In this document: positions 11,076 to 21,212 of the stretch, in pieces
Position numbering within the stretch: the stretch's first letter is position 1
Layout of the letters: the number at the start of each line of letters is the position of its first letter
NCBI GenBank assembly: GCA_002812745.2
Contig: NCSJ02000399.1
Coordinates: 1-36,605 of the forward strand
From: Scytalidium lignicola
Taxonomy: Eukaryota > Ascomycota > Leotiomycetes
Direction of reading: 5' to 3'
DNA: 36,605 bases
Notes under the pieces: generated by a model
Told to the model about the DNA's origin: nothing
What the model saw: only the letters and a program-made list of their open reading frames with translations
Databases searched by the model: none
Position numbers and translations under genes: made by a program

Positions 11076-11147
11076 ATATTGGTCGACTGCATGACCAATA
11101 TTGGCTGACTGCATCTTTGAACTTCTGACGGTAGAGAATCAGCCAAT
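11076..11147. promoter_or_regulatory. CCAAT-box cluster with 22-base direct repeat
   Basis: The 17-base unit ATATTGG-YY-GACTGCAT occurs at 11076-11092 and 11098-11114, a period of 22 bases (about two helical turns). The spacer between them creates CCAAT back-to-back with ATTGG. CCAAT cores on either strand lie at 11078-11082, 11095-11099, 11100-11104 and 11143-11147, so there are four in 70 bases, about 280-350 bases upstream of the secreted-protein ATG. CCAAT is the site of the conserved HAP/CBC complex. The assignment is by motif only. Confidence 0.5.
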
Positions 11148-11426
11148 TGTCTATCAGAGAGGGGAAATAACAAGCAGTAGAGGTGTATATCTGAAGTATA
11201 GTATACATAGTGGCTGGTTTAGAATGCACCAGACCAAGTTCACCGACTACTACAGCATGGCTGTCTAAAGCTGTGCTTCTACTATAAAGACACACAGAGT
11301 GCCTCGTAGAAAGGGGATTTCGAACATCAGCTAATATTATTACTCTTATCTTGACCAATCTACATACATCGACACAACAACACTCTACCGGCTGATCCTC
11401 ACAACATTCTCCCTACCAATGCAAAG

Positions 11427-12473
11427 ATGACTCGCAACTGCTTCATCACATTTACAGTCTTGGCTGTGGCTGCGATAGCTACCGCCGCGGCGGTGGTTTC
11501 GCCAGTTTCAACAGGGACTGACGTGACCGGCACTGTTACAACCAAGGAACTCGTAATATTCTCTCCCCCAAAAAACATTACCTCGCAAGCACTTGGCCAG
11601 ACGTCAACCGCACTGTCTATCCTCCCTGAGCCGGACATTGGACCTTTGGGTGCGATTCTTTGGGCAGCAGTCATCGCAGGTGGTTTTCAATTCTCTGCAT
11701 CGGTTTGCGGTGCCACCGTCACCGTCGGTGGACCCGCTGGCGCCGCGGTCTGTGCCGTTGCCCTCGCTGGGACACTGCTTGCCAGTGCATTTGCAATCTA
11801 CAAGGTTGGGAATGCCAAACGTTCAACAACCGTGGATTGGTACATGGATGTTGATCCTGCCTATGCCCCAACTATCAGCTGCGGTATCACATGCCAACTG
11901 GAGACTCGCAGTCCCCATAACAAGTGGACCCTCTTTGGTAACGTAACGACGAATGGAATAGCTCATACAGTGTCTTTCTTCCAGAACGGCAACATAAAAG
12001 GCATCAGAGCCGTTCAGCTTGGCACCAAGCTGCCAGCCGTTACTAAACGCCAGGATATCATCATCACGGAAGAAGTCGTCGTAGGAGATAGCGCCACGGG
12101 CACAGCGGACTGGATTGGCACCATGTATTAGGAAGATGGACCCGAAGCTGCGTGAGCATTCTCATTTCCTATTGCCTTGCAAAAAACTAACTTTCTCAAC
12201 AGATGGGACAACTGGTCTGCAGATGAAGACCAGGCATCCACATTTCTAGGTGAATATATGGTTGATAATGAGGTCGAGATCGCCTGCTTTGACGTGTCGG
12301 ACGACAGTGGTGGTGGCCTCGGAAGCATCTTTCTACTTGATGATATTGATGAGGAACTACTTTACGCCAGTGATACAACTATGGAGGCGGTCCTTAATGA
12401 CTGCATTGATATCATGCCTGCGGCCGACCAGAAGAGACGTTTGAAGAGAGGAGGAGATGTGGAAAGTATTTGA
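11427..12473 (+). CDS. Secreted/membrane-active protein of unknown function, with an optional in-frame stop
   Basis: The ATG at 11427 opens a frame with a signal peptide (residues 1 to about 21). A Gly/Ala-rich hydrophobic stretch follows at about 70-130 (GPLGAILWAAVIAGG, then GGPAGAAVCAVALAG) with glycine-zipper character, then a Cys-containing region (ISCGITC) and a dibasic KR site near residue 210. The frame stops at TAG 12129-12131. Beyond it lies a coding-like exon at 12203-12473 (starting WDNWSADEDQ) ending with KRRLKR and a short tail. Two donors share acceptor 12202: GTGAGC at 12152 keeps the TAG and GTATTA at 12125 removes it. They differ by 27 bases, so both give the same phase. Skipping the stop gives 322 residues. 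Dibasic sites suggest Kex2-type processing. I do not recognise the family. Either nonsense decay or regulated splicing is possible. Confidence 0.6.
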
Positions 12474-12774
12474 TCACATCATGGAGGACGCTCTGCAGAA
12501 GCGATCCGGACGGCTTGGAAATGTGGCAGTGGCAGTGTACGGGGTTTACTTTCATTAAAGCTCTTTAACAAAGGTTGATTTGATTTGATTATCTCGTACT
12601 CACCTCACTTCATCATGTGATAATAACCAGCGACCGTCTTGCTTTTATTTAAGTCTATTTAACTATCCGCTAAAAGAAATGCGTTCCGGCCGAAGAGCCA
12701 ATCATTTCACACAGGAAATAGCAAGCCTAAGATTTGTGGTGCTGATTAAATGGAATAGCATGAAAGAAGGGTGA
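12474..12774. other. Intergenic between convergent genes
   Basis: This is the shared 3' flank of the secreted-protein gene (plus) and the small two-exon gene (minus). It contains a short AT-rich stretch near 12640-12670. No gene or RNA was seen. Confidence 0.4.
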
Positions 12775-13077
12775 CTAGCTATGGAATCGCTTTTCATTTT
12801 CCCACGATACTTGCCACGTATCAAGGAACTCCTTTGCTTTGCTCTTGTTTTCCGTGATCACAGCTTCCGCTGTCTTGAACGACTGAGGAAATACGAGTTT
12901 CTCAGTGATAGTTAGGGGATCGGTGAGATATTTGGCGAGCATCGCAGGGTCAGTTCTCTTTCCAATGCTTGTTTGATGTCAGACCACTAGATCCTCAGCC
13001 AGTTATGCTAGTCAGTGGTTTACTTACCTGCTACCATCATCGCTAAGAGTTGCTGAAGGACTAGATCTTGTGGACAT
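12775..13077 (-). CDS. Small two-exon hypothetical protein (80 aa)
   Basis: Minus strand: ATG at 13077, exon 1 13028-13077, a 60-base intron 12968-13027 with a perfect GTAAGT donor, TCTGAC branch and AAG acceptor, and exon 2 12775-12967 ending TAG. The join is in phase and gives 80 residues. The N-terminus is Ser-rich (MSTRSSPSATLSDDGS). The rest is amphipathic, with PAMLAKYLTDPLTITEKLVF and a charged helical C-terminus ending EKRFHS. There is no signal peptide, membrane segment or Cys. I do not recognise a family. The case for a real gene is the strong splice site, the phase match and the protein-like composition. It could also be the surviving tail of a longer protein. Confidence 0.5.
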
Positions 13078-14132
13078 AGTAGCGTGATATATCGTCACCG
13101 TACTTTGCTTTGTTCTTATGATATTGGAATTGCACTCACATCTCAAATCAATAAAACAAGGATGATGCTTAATATAACATTTTCGTTGTTTTCCAATTCT
13201 GAATGACTTTCAGTCAACACACTTGATCAGGACCACATCTTTTGCAGTGCGCNAAAATTGACCGCCTAAGAAACAACCACAACGAGGCAAACCCGCTTTC
13301 TTCAAGGCAGGGCGAGCATTACCACACTTGTGCCTTTTTGCTCTGATTAGCTGAGTTTGAGAGCGGCGAAATCATTAATCCGGACCATTGAGATCTTAAA
13401 GCACAGTTGTGCTCTCACTCCAGCCGCGCTCGAAAACTTCAACTTGAACAAGCACCTGAAATCTAATATCCAGATGCGACAACAAACTTTGACGTTTAGC
13501 TCTGAATATCCTTACTATATCGAAAGGGTTAAATAGCATAAGTGTTTGAAATATTTTATTATTGGCTTAGGCACCCCTGCCCAAACGAGCTCCTTCAAAT
13601 GAGTACTTACCCCTCTCTTGATTTCCCCTTTGATGATTCTCACTGCTAAATATTATCTTGAGGATTGCTAGTTGGTAGTGAACTATGAAACTTGCCTAAA
13701 TATGGACCTTTAATAAAATGGATAACTTGATACGGACGACTGTTGCAGAGGTTGAGCAATAAGGCTACGACCTGGATGATATATCATTGGATCACGACCT
13801 AGCGACCGAGCGAAAATATATGCTTATCTTTAGCATTCTCTTAATTAATGATACCGTATTCACTCCTATACATAGATCCTTCCGCAATCTTTAGGCCCCC
13901 ATCTTTCTCATCTTCTGCTGAAAGATTTACCATATTATACTCCTGTCACATATGCAAGAAGGGTTTTAGGACTCAGCAAGATCTCCAGTAAGAACGTTTC
14001 CAAGCAAGTATGCCAATTAACTAATCTCATTAACAGAGGAAGCATTTAACAGATCGTGGAGGTCCCTATAGGTGTGACAAGTATGAAGGTGGATTGTTAA
14101 CGCCACGCCGCCCCACGACCACGAATTGCTTC
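13078..14132. other. Intergenic, gene-poor
   Basis: About 1 kb of AT-rich sequence with one ambiguous base at 13253 and no frame or motif that I can support. It separates the divergent small minus-strand gene from the degenerate C2H2-like gene. Confidence 0.4.
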
Positions 14133-15723
14133 ATGCCCACCCTACATCATCTCAGAAGTGTTATCCCGCGTATTAAAGCTTAAGTCAGGTAAACTCTCCC
14201 CAACGTCGTTCAAGCAGAATTCCAACAGAGTTGATCCAACGAACCCTAGAACCAAGTACCCCTGGAATGATATCTCGACAGAAACTAACTCTACTTGTCA
14301 CTCAAGAAACTTGTCTCATAATTCAACTACAGTTGAGCAGAGTGAAAGTCTTTCCATGCCTTATCAGCGTCAAAATGGGAAATACATTTCAAATTTATCG
14401 ACTATCAACAGAAATGTTGACCCAGTCTCAAAGCCAAAGAATAATTTGTGGTCGGACAATCCAAGTCTGCTAAAGGTAGATCCTGAATTTATGACCGGAT
14501 CCCCAGACGAGTCCCTGGATTCAGGCTTATTTTCAGTATCCGATTCTTCAGAGCAAGCCGCATCGTTAGATAGCAACGAGTCGGCATATCCACTTCTCAA
14601 AACTTTACTTTGCAAACTTCTTACAGGATTCCAAAATACAACTCAATGCCAGTCATCTTCCAGTAGGAATGGGAGTGAGTCCGCAACTCAGGAAAGCCAA
14701 GCTAGATCTTCCTCTGCTAGGGAAACTTCAAGAAAATGTCCTTAAGAGAAAAGAAAGACAGGGTGATAACGATGAGGAAGACGGCTTCTTTAAGCATCCA
14801 CGAAAGAAAACGGATCTTGGCCAGGGAAAAGCTCTTCAGAGATCATTTGCCTGTCAAACAACATATCTCTAGGAAACATACTACTGAGCGCTATTGTCAG
14901 CGTTGCTTAGACAAAAAATTTCCAGATGAGCAAGGTCTTGAAAGACATTTAGATCTTGAAACCTGTCCACGTAACGACCCTGCAATTCTGGAGGGGATCT
15001 CACATCACCAGCAACGGCAACTTACCCGGAAATCAAAATCAAGTCTCAGCGAAGAGAACCAGTGGTTTGCAATCTGGGAAATCTTATTTCCAGGACGTCA
15101 ACGGCCAATCTCAGCTTACGTAGAAGCTGGTCTATCCATGCAGATGCGGCGGTTTCGTGAATACTGCTCGACTCATGGGCCAAGCACTTTGGCGGCACTG
15201 ATTGAGTCCGATCCAACTTTGTCAGGACCGGAAACTACTGAGAACAACGCCGAGTGTATATCTAGAAAGGGTAATTCATCGAGGGATTGGCAATATTTTT
15301 AAGGAGTATTTGCACGCAAACCTCCCCTCAGATTCACCTAGGGAAGAACAGACATTATCTTCGGGACGTGATAACAGCTTGCAACCAATGCAACTTGAAA
15401 CTCCGGGGAACTCAAATTCAGATAGTGGTGCGGTATTAGGAAGTCCACTCTCTTTCAGACAGACGGCATCTTCAATGAGCATGTTATCCGAATCTCCTAA
15501 TATGACAGACTTAAGTTATGAAGACACCTCTCCTATACAAGATGGTATAGAGGACCAGTCTCGGGAATTGGACTTGCTTGATATCTCTGGAGGTGACCCT
15601 TTCCAAGATCAATTATACGACCCTGCGTTTTCTACCATTGAACAACTTCACAATGAATTTGACTTGGACTTCTCACAATTATGCCAAGACTTCCAGGATG
15701 AAGACTGCTTAGTCAAGAGCTGA
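14133..15723 (+). pseudogene. Degenerate fungal C2H2-like zinc-finger protein gene
   Basis: The coding content is split over three frames: 14158-14745, 14669-14872, 14736-15302 and 15202-15723. The order matches a common ascomycete family: a Ser/Asn-rich N-terminus, a KRKERQGDNDEEDGFF linker, FAC at the start of the finger region, VKQHISRKH, the YCQRC..F....LERHL Cys/His finger, EGIS, and then the diagnostic QWFAIWEILFPGRQRPISAYV segment. Between FAC and VKQHI the usual 20-30 residues are missing, and the frame changes there, so an internal deletion removed part of the first finger. Other breaks lie near 14740 and 15250. The N-terminal frame has no ATG at its head; a separate ATG at 14133 leads to a stop after 16 codons. 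It is almost certainly non-functional. Confidence 0.8.
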
Positions 15724-16747
15724 CCAGAATAGAGCATAACAGATGTTCACAAGGGGTATCTCACATGATAAAGATATTAAGATCAAGCAGCTTATAGAAA
15801 CAGTTACTTATATTAATAACCTTAGAACAAAGCACGAAAAGGAATCAGTGTTTGATAACAAGAATTAGATTTATTATGATCAATTTATTATTTTTAAAAG
15901 CCTTTAGATACGTACTAGTTTAATACTAAAAACTACACTTGATGGCAAAGGTTAAAATGACAATTTAAGCAGATCAAGCTAGAGCCAGGCAAGACTCTGC
16001 CGTATCAAGCTTTGTACGACCTTTCGGAGGGCGAACACAGATGCTCCATGAATTGCCGGGGGGCATAGTACAGAAGGTATCAATTCAAAGTATTGTCAGC
16101 TCTGCTGTGCCTCAATTCTGTTCGCCCCGAAGAAAAATAGCATATTATGGCCATGGGGATTATTGCGGCGTGAAGAGAGTTACAGTAATGTACGTACTAT
16201 GAAAGATTCATATACATTTACCTCGGTTTTCAGAGCTCTTAGACCGGTTAAGTGCATGTGATTTGTAAGGGAAAACCTAAATTTATTATATGCAACAATA
16301 TTCTGAAGCTACTATTGGGTTGAGAAATAATATCTCGACCCCTTCGACAAGAGAAAAGAGAGGCACAGACCGTAAGTGGACAAAGGGGCACCAATAAGCA
16401 TGCGAGGGCCATATTTAGAAGGGGCCCACCACTTTTAGGCGTGCATACCCGCAGACACCAATCCCGAAGTAGTAGCATGTCTCCCAGAAAGGAATAGTGC
16501 ATCTCCACGGTCCAACCCGCACCTCGTCCTCTCAGGACATATTAGTCGACGCATTCATCCCCAAGTCCAGCCATTGCTTTTTAGAAAGACATATCAGGTC
16601 ATACACTTCCGCTTCAGGGAATTGGCATCCATAGCTTGACCAAACCTCACACCATTGCTTCTGCCAGCTTTGGACCTGGTGGAGCCAATTAAGCAGAACT
16701 ACGGACACGCTGCAGCTCCACTAACAGCTCATGGTGCTGTCATAATA
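15724..16747. other. Intergenic upstream of transcription-factor-domain gene
   Basis: AT-rich at 15760-15960, then mixed composition. The frame continuing into the downstream gene is open from 16655 but has no ATG before 16748. A minus-strand 86-codon frame (16248-16508) is unsupported by any motif. No repeats or RNA genes were seen. Confidence 0.4.
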
Positions 16748-18361
16748 ATGAACAAGAACTTTAGTACGGGATTTCTCTTTGTGAATAAGACTAGTTCATC
16801 CGATGTTTTGACTCGAAGTTATAAGACAGAGGAGAGATTCACGATTCTAAGTCATGTACAGAAGCGGCGGCGGCAAAATGGCCGGGAAAAGAAGACCGAG
16901 CCATGGTCAAGCTACACATCATGCATGGTACCTACTTCTCAGGCAGAGTCACCATCAAATGTGGAAGAGGAGCGTCAAGAGAATCAACAGGACACCACCC
17001 AGGACCCGTTAGAAACACCGATAATCCGCAGTTCACCACGCTTACCTCACACCTATCCAGCCAACAACGGAGCTGATCCATTTCACTGTACGGTTGTCGG
17101 CAGCGATGCTTACACGCACTCGATGCTGCGTTATGCCTTTTCACACGTGGCTAAAAAGACATTCTTAGCAGAGGCATTTTCACTTCCATCCGTGCAACCA
17201 AATGGAAGACCCATGAGACACGCTCATATAATGGATGAGAGGTTGAAATGCTGTGTTAACGATGACATGCTCATGTATTCAACATTGGCATATGGCTCAA
17301 GTTGCATGGCTTGGTCTGTTGGTAAATATGAAGACAATAAACCGCCTGAGTACTTCACTGGAAAAGCGCTGCAAGCAATGCGGATGCGACTATCTAGGAC
17401 AAATCTGAACCAAACACCAGATATCTGGCTGCTTCTGTCAATATACGCCCTAACGATCACCGAGTTCTGGAGTGCTGTGCCAGAACTATGGACTAAGTGC
17501 CCGCCGAGATATATCAGCGTCTTGAATTCAGATAAACGCAGTCGTCTTGAGGCTGCTAGAATTCATATGCGTGCATTGGTTAGTGTTGTCGATAATGCAG
17601 GTGGGTGGAAAGATGTCAATCCATATGTCTTAGAGAGTTCAGTTCTTGCCGACAAATACCTGGCTATCTACCAGATGACCACGCCAGTAATTCCTTTGAC
17701 TTGGGATCCAGGACGAATGCCGAAAGCCAGGCAGAATGAGTTTCCTATAAATCCAAACAGTGTTCTTCCTCAGTTGGGCAAGAAGCTTCTTCAAATACCG
17801 ATGTGTCAGGAGTTAACAGACGTAATTAAAGATGTGATCGATTTTTCAAGAGTGGCATACTGCACGTGGTCTTGTGTGGATATGCTAACAGCTCTCGATG
17901 AAAACTGGTTATTTTTAAGGAATCAAGCCCTTGTATACCGACTTTTATCGTTTTCGGATTCACTTGGAAACGTTGAGAACTGCGTACGTCTTACTACACT
18001 TCTCTTTATGCTCAATGCAACAGAATATCATGGTGCTTATGTGTCCGCCCGGACCACTCTTCAATATTTAACTGCAGCTTTAATCCATGCACGACTGTGG
18101 GAGGAGGGCTTTGAAAATGGAATCTTATTCTGGTGTCTATGTACAGGTGCTATGACCACAGAGCGTTCTCACGAGAAAGAATGGTTCCAAAGTATGCTGA
18201 TAAAATTTTTCAAGTCCCTAAACTCTGTGTGGGTTAAGCAGGTCTTTCGGGAGGACCTGGAGGCGTACCTATTCCTTGCAGCAAAACAAGACACCCAACT
18301 TTCGAATTTGATTGATAATCTATCTGCAACAACACAAGCCTTACCGGATCAGCTAACGTAG
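16748..18361 (+). CDS. Fungal transcription-factor-domain protein lacking a Zn2Cys6 cluster
   Basis: A single exon of 537 residues. The N-terminal signature (FLFVNKTSSSD...ERFTILSHVQKRRRQ) is typical of a large ascomycete family whose members carry a basic SHVQ-KRRR stretch in place of a zinc cluster. Residues 100-500 form an all-helical region matching the fungal-specific transcription factor / Fungal_trans_2-like fold (for example YRLLSFSDSLGNVENCVRL). There is no CX2CX6C motif, so direct DNA binding is not evident. The ATG at 16748 is chosen because it places this signature near the N-terminus. The frame is intact, unlike several neighbours. Role inferred from family: nuclear transcriptional regulator, possibly of nearby genes; no target site is identified. 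Confidence 0.8.
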   Translation: MNKNFSTGFLFVNKTSSSDVLTRSYKTEERFTILSHVQKRRRQNGREKKTEPWSSYTSCMVPTSQAESPSNVEEERQENQQDTTQDPLETPIIRSSPRLPHTYPANNGADPFHCTVVGSDAYTHSMLRYAFSHVAKKTFLAEAFSLPSVQPNGRPMRHAHIMDERLKCCVNDDMLMYSTLAYGSSCMAWSVGKYEDNKPPEYFTGKALQAMRMRLSRTNLNQTPDIWLLLSIYALTITEFWSAVPELWTKCPPRYISVLNSDKRSRLEAARIHMRALVSVVDNAGGWKDVNPYVLESSVLADKYLAIYQMTTPVIPLTWDPGRMPKARQNEFPINPNSVLPQLGKKLLQIPMCQELTDVIKDVIDFSRVAYCTWSCVDMLTALDENWLFLRNQALVYRLLSFSDSLGNVENCVRLTTLLFMLNATEYHGAYVSARTTLQYLTAALIHARLWEEGFENGILFWCLCTGAMTTERSHEKEWFQSMLIKFFKSLNSVWVKQVFREDLEAYLFLAAKQDTQLSNLIDNLSATTQALPDQLT

Positions 18362-19373
18362 GGCTATGTGTAGTAGCGGTATAGGGTACAACTGGACTAT
18401 GATATTTTAGCGGAGAGCTTAGCACAGTGTATAGTTTAAATCTGATGAATCTAATGTACCTTTCCCTCGACTTACGTTAACTATAATATTACCCTAAAGT
18501 AGTTAGTAAATATAGCTCCCCCATACTAATAGTACATAAGCTACGGGTACGTATGTACACTAATTGATGGTTCGAACTGAGCAGCTTAGCATTTCCCATG
18601 TGCTAAGCCCCTAATCAAGTCATGGTTAATATTGATAGAAAGTTCTAACATTTTAATATGCCCGCTATTGGTAATAAGACAGCCAGTCACTGTGCCTTTG
18701 GAGGGACTAGCCAAATCAGGTAGCGTATAACGTCATCCCGTGTCTTTGAAAGTGTTTATTTACTGGCCTCCACTCGCATAGAGAACTCCACTTACAGCGG
18801 TCAAAGGAATAACTGAAGATCTGTGCAACTACGCCACTCAAATACAACGCACAGTGTACGTACATTTAATCTCGTTTTACGGCACGGCTCCTCAATCAGA
18901 ACTTTATAAATGCATTAGACCTAGTTGCTGACTACCTGAAATGGGCATCATAACCTTACTAGTAGAGCCACGACTAAGATCCTGCAACAGTGCCTGAGCG
19001 TTATTATGAGGAAACTGTACTTGAATGCTGGGAATGGCCTAAATCATCTGAAAATGCATTGACGGATATATACGGCCGAGAACCAAGGGGCAATTCAGGG
19101 TAGCTTTTCACTATCTAAAATTATATAATTTCGTCATCTGCGGCAACGCAGCTGCTGCACCCAGAGGATTGCTATCACGGATATTTTATAATCTAGTGAA
19201 TCTATTTATTATTACACCTTGTCCTATCCTTCTGAGAAAATATATAATCGTATCCTAAACCCAACTTTTGCAAAAGCATTCCACTTGCATCCTGTTCAGG
19301 CCACAGACAAATCCCTAAGCCGCATTGTCGAACCAAACAGCGCTTGCATATTATTCTAAATTGATCCATAATC
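18362..19373. other. Intergenic upstream of SMP-30-like gene
   Basis: About 1 kb with several TACGTAC-type palindromic motifs (near 18545 and 18857) and AT-rich TATA-like stretches (19118-19130, 19240-19250). A 41-codon open stretch after a TAA near 18975, ending TAG near 19101, has protein-like composition (PERYYEETVLECWEWPKSS) but no ATG; it may be a gene relic. Confidence 0.35.
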
Positions 19374-20476
19374 ATGAAGAATTTTATCCAATTCGTATCT
19401 TGCATGAGTGCAACTTTTGCTGGACTTGCTTCAGCGGCAAGCAATTTCGATAATGACCTGCGGACTATCCACCAATTCCCCAACTTGACGTGGATAGAAA
19501 ATTTAGTAAGCCTCCTCAACTAATTAGTTAAGTATCTGTGATAGCATCTTCTAATGACTCTCGGAAACTACAGGCCATTCGTTCAAACGGACAGATCGTA
19601 GCAACAGACGTAGCTGGTGGACGAGTCTTCCTTGTCGATCCTAAATGTCCTCAAACTGAGCCTCCCATCCTCCATCATTTCCCTGAAAACACAGCCATTG
19701 CTGGTATCACTGAAGTCGAAGATGATGTGTTCTATACCGCTAGTTCTCACGGCACCGTATACAACTTTACATTCGCGAAAAACACCTCATCTGTCTGGGA
19801 AATTGATATGCGACACTACGACCATACAAAAAAGGTATCAGTACGAAAGGTGACAGATATCCCCAAGGCTGTAGTACCGAACGGGGTGACAACACTCTCA
19901 AAGGAATATGGCACAATCCTAATTGCCGACGCTGAGGGTGGCGTAATCTGGAAAGTCAATGTCCACACTGGTGAGCATGAGATTGTTATAGACAACGATT
20001 ACCTCAAGCCGGACCAAGCTATACAGCCACCTTTTGGTGTGAACGGTATCCACATCATTGAGAAGCAAACGTCAAAGTCAAAGTCCATCCCGACACTCTA
20101 TTTCAGCAACACTGATCGTGGTTATCTTGGTACTATCCCAATCTCACTCGAAACTGGCAAGGCAACCGGTAATGTTACTCTTCTAAGTGACAATGTACAT
20201 GCAGCAGATGACTTCGCAGTAGACAGCTGCGGTAATGTCTGGCTATGTGAGAATGTCTTGAACACCCTCGTTCGTGTATTTCCAGATGGACATGTCCAGA
20301 CAATCGTGGGAGGACCGAACTCGACAGCTTTGATTGGGCCAGTGGCCGTTGCTTTTGGAAGAGGATGCGATGACCGTGATGTTCTTTATATTTCAACGGA
20401 TGGCTATACGACCAAGAATCAAGTGGCATTGACTACTAATGGGAAGATTGCTGCCATTGATGTGAGAGACGTTTGA
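19374..20476 (+). CDS. Secreted SMP-30/gluconolactonase-like six-bladed beta-propeller protein
   Basis: Exon 1 (19374-19505) encodes a signal peptide (residues 1-21, ending ASA) and the family opening NLTWIENL. A 68-base intron (19506-19573, GTAAGC donor, CTAATGAC region, CAG acceptor) joins in phase to exon 2 (19574-20476), which begins AIRSNGQIVATDV. The total is 344 residues, normal for the family. Blade-like repeats include GITEVEDDVFYTAS, PNGVTTLSKEYGTILIADA, GVNGIHII and DDFAVDSCGNVWLCENV. Propellers of this type include lactone hydrolases using a metal bound by Asn/Asp/Glu; the precise substrate cannot be read from sequence. The frame is intact. An extracellular location near GH20 and lyase genes fits sugar-acid chemistry, but that is inference. 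Confidence 0.82.
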
Positions 20477-20833
20477 TGATCCATGGTGGAAATTGAGCAG
20501 CAAATGTAGGGTAACCGGTTGAGTGATCTACTCAAGCCAGGTTTTTGGCTGATGAATTTAGGAATCAAATTATATTTCACTTCAGAATAGTCCCATAATT
20601 ATAATACGCTTTTTCTCTCCATTAATCACCTATTACAAATATTGAAAATAGGAGTGGAATATATCTATCTGAAATACATACTTGTCTGCTACCTTTCTAA
20701 TGTTTAGATATTCGATCACTGTAAGATATGAATACAAGATAAGATTCCCTTAGATATGAAGAGTCATGAAGATATTATTTAATCTTTATCATTAAACAAA
20801 TATCATAATATTTTCTGGTCTACCCCTCACCTA
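20477..20833. other. Intergenic between convergent genes
   Basis: Strongly AT-rich 3' flank shared by the SMP-30-like gene and the minus-strand cupin. No gene, RNA or repeat was recognised. Confidence 0.4.
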
Positions 20834-21212
20834 TTATCCCCAAATTTTGGAAATGCTCTTCATTTGTTTTTCCCGTATCCCTCTGGCGNTAATAGTAATA
20901 AACATTAAGCAGCCCGTCTTCGATGCAAATAGGCCATATACCATCCCCGGCTTTCTATAAGCATAATAACCAGCTTTATAAGTCTTCATTGTGTCTCTTA
21001 TCTTCCAAATCTCCCTCAACAATGTATATTTCTTCAATGTATGTGTGGACAGACTCTCTTGCGTTCAGTGATCCCGGTTGATGCCGCTGAAGTAGTGTAC
21101 GTCGTCCAGTCGCCGAATCCTCGTTTAAAATCATCTCGTGAATCTTGGGTTCTATCTCTACCCATGTGTGGCTTGGGTGTGAGATTGCGTCGTGAAATTC
21201 GTATTGTTCCAT
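20834..21212 (-). pseudogene. Cupin-domain protein with a 1-base frameshift
   Basis: From ATG 21212 the minus strand reads a ChrR-type cupin N-terminal half (TLLQRHQPGSLNARESVHTY, then IEEIYIVEGDLED), stopping at TAA 20976-20978. The C-terminal half continues in the next frame (YKAGYYAYRKPGMVYGLF, then GCLMFITI) to 20834. One missing base in GACTTATAAAG near 20980 explains the break. An intron there would delete the conserved EGDLED strand. The second metal-ligand position, usually KPGM-x-H-G, reads KPGM-V-Y-G. An ambiguous base at 20888 falls inside the gene, so sequence error is a real alternative for the frameshift. Family role: small metal-binding beta-barrel; substrate unknown. Confidence 0.75.

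Larger units (their letters stand above)
8549..11426. other. Long gene-poor interval
   Basis: No credible gene was found in nearly 2.9 kb. The stretch 9000-10200 is AT-rich with no long frames and one ambiguous base at 9104. Around 10400-10620 there is GC-rich, G-run sequence and an imperfect inverted repeat that may be transposon-end debris. Frames of 70-100 codons at 10217-10833 overlap this debris, do not resemble known families and are probably chance. The last 350 bases look like the promoter of the next gene (CCAAT cluster, TATAAAG near 11283). Confidence 0.5.

Noticed and set aside
12703..12722. ATTTCACACAGGAAA-TAGC, nearly the lacZ/M13-reverse primer region
   Set aside because: The match stops on both sides and no other vector sequence is present, so it is taken as chance and not contamination.
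16248..16508. Minus-strand 86-codon frame with Cys-rich hydrophobic content
   Set aside because: No conserved motif, and it lies in the likely upstream region of the 16748 gene.
18575..18600. GGTTCGAACTGAGC resembling a tRNA T-arm
   Set aside because: The T-stem does not close and no D-arm or anticodon arm lies upstream.
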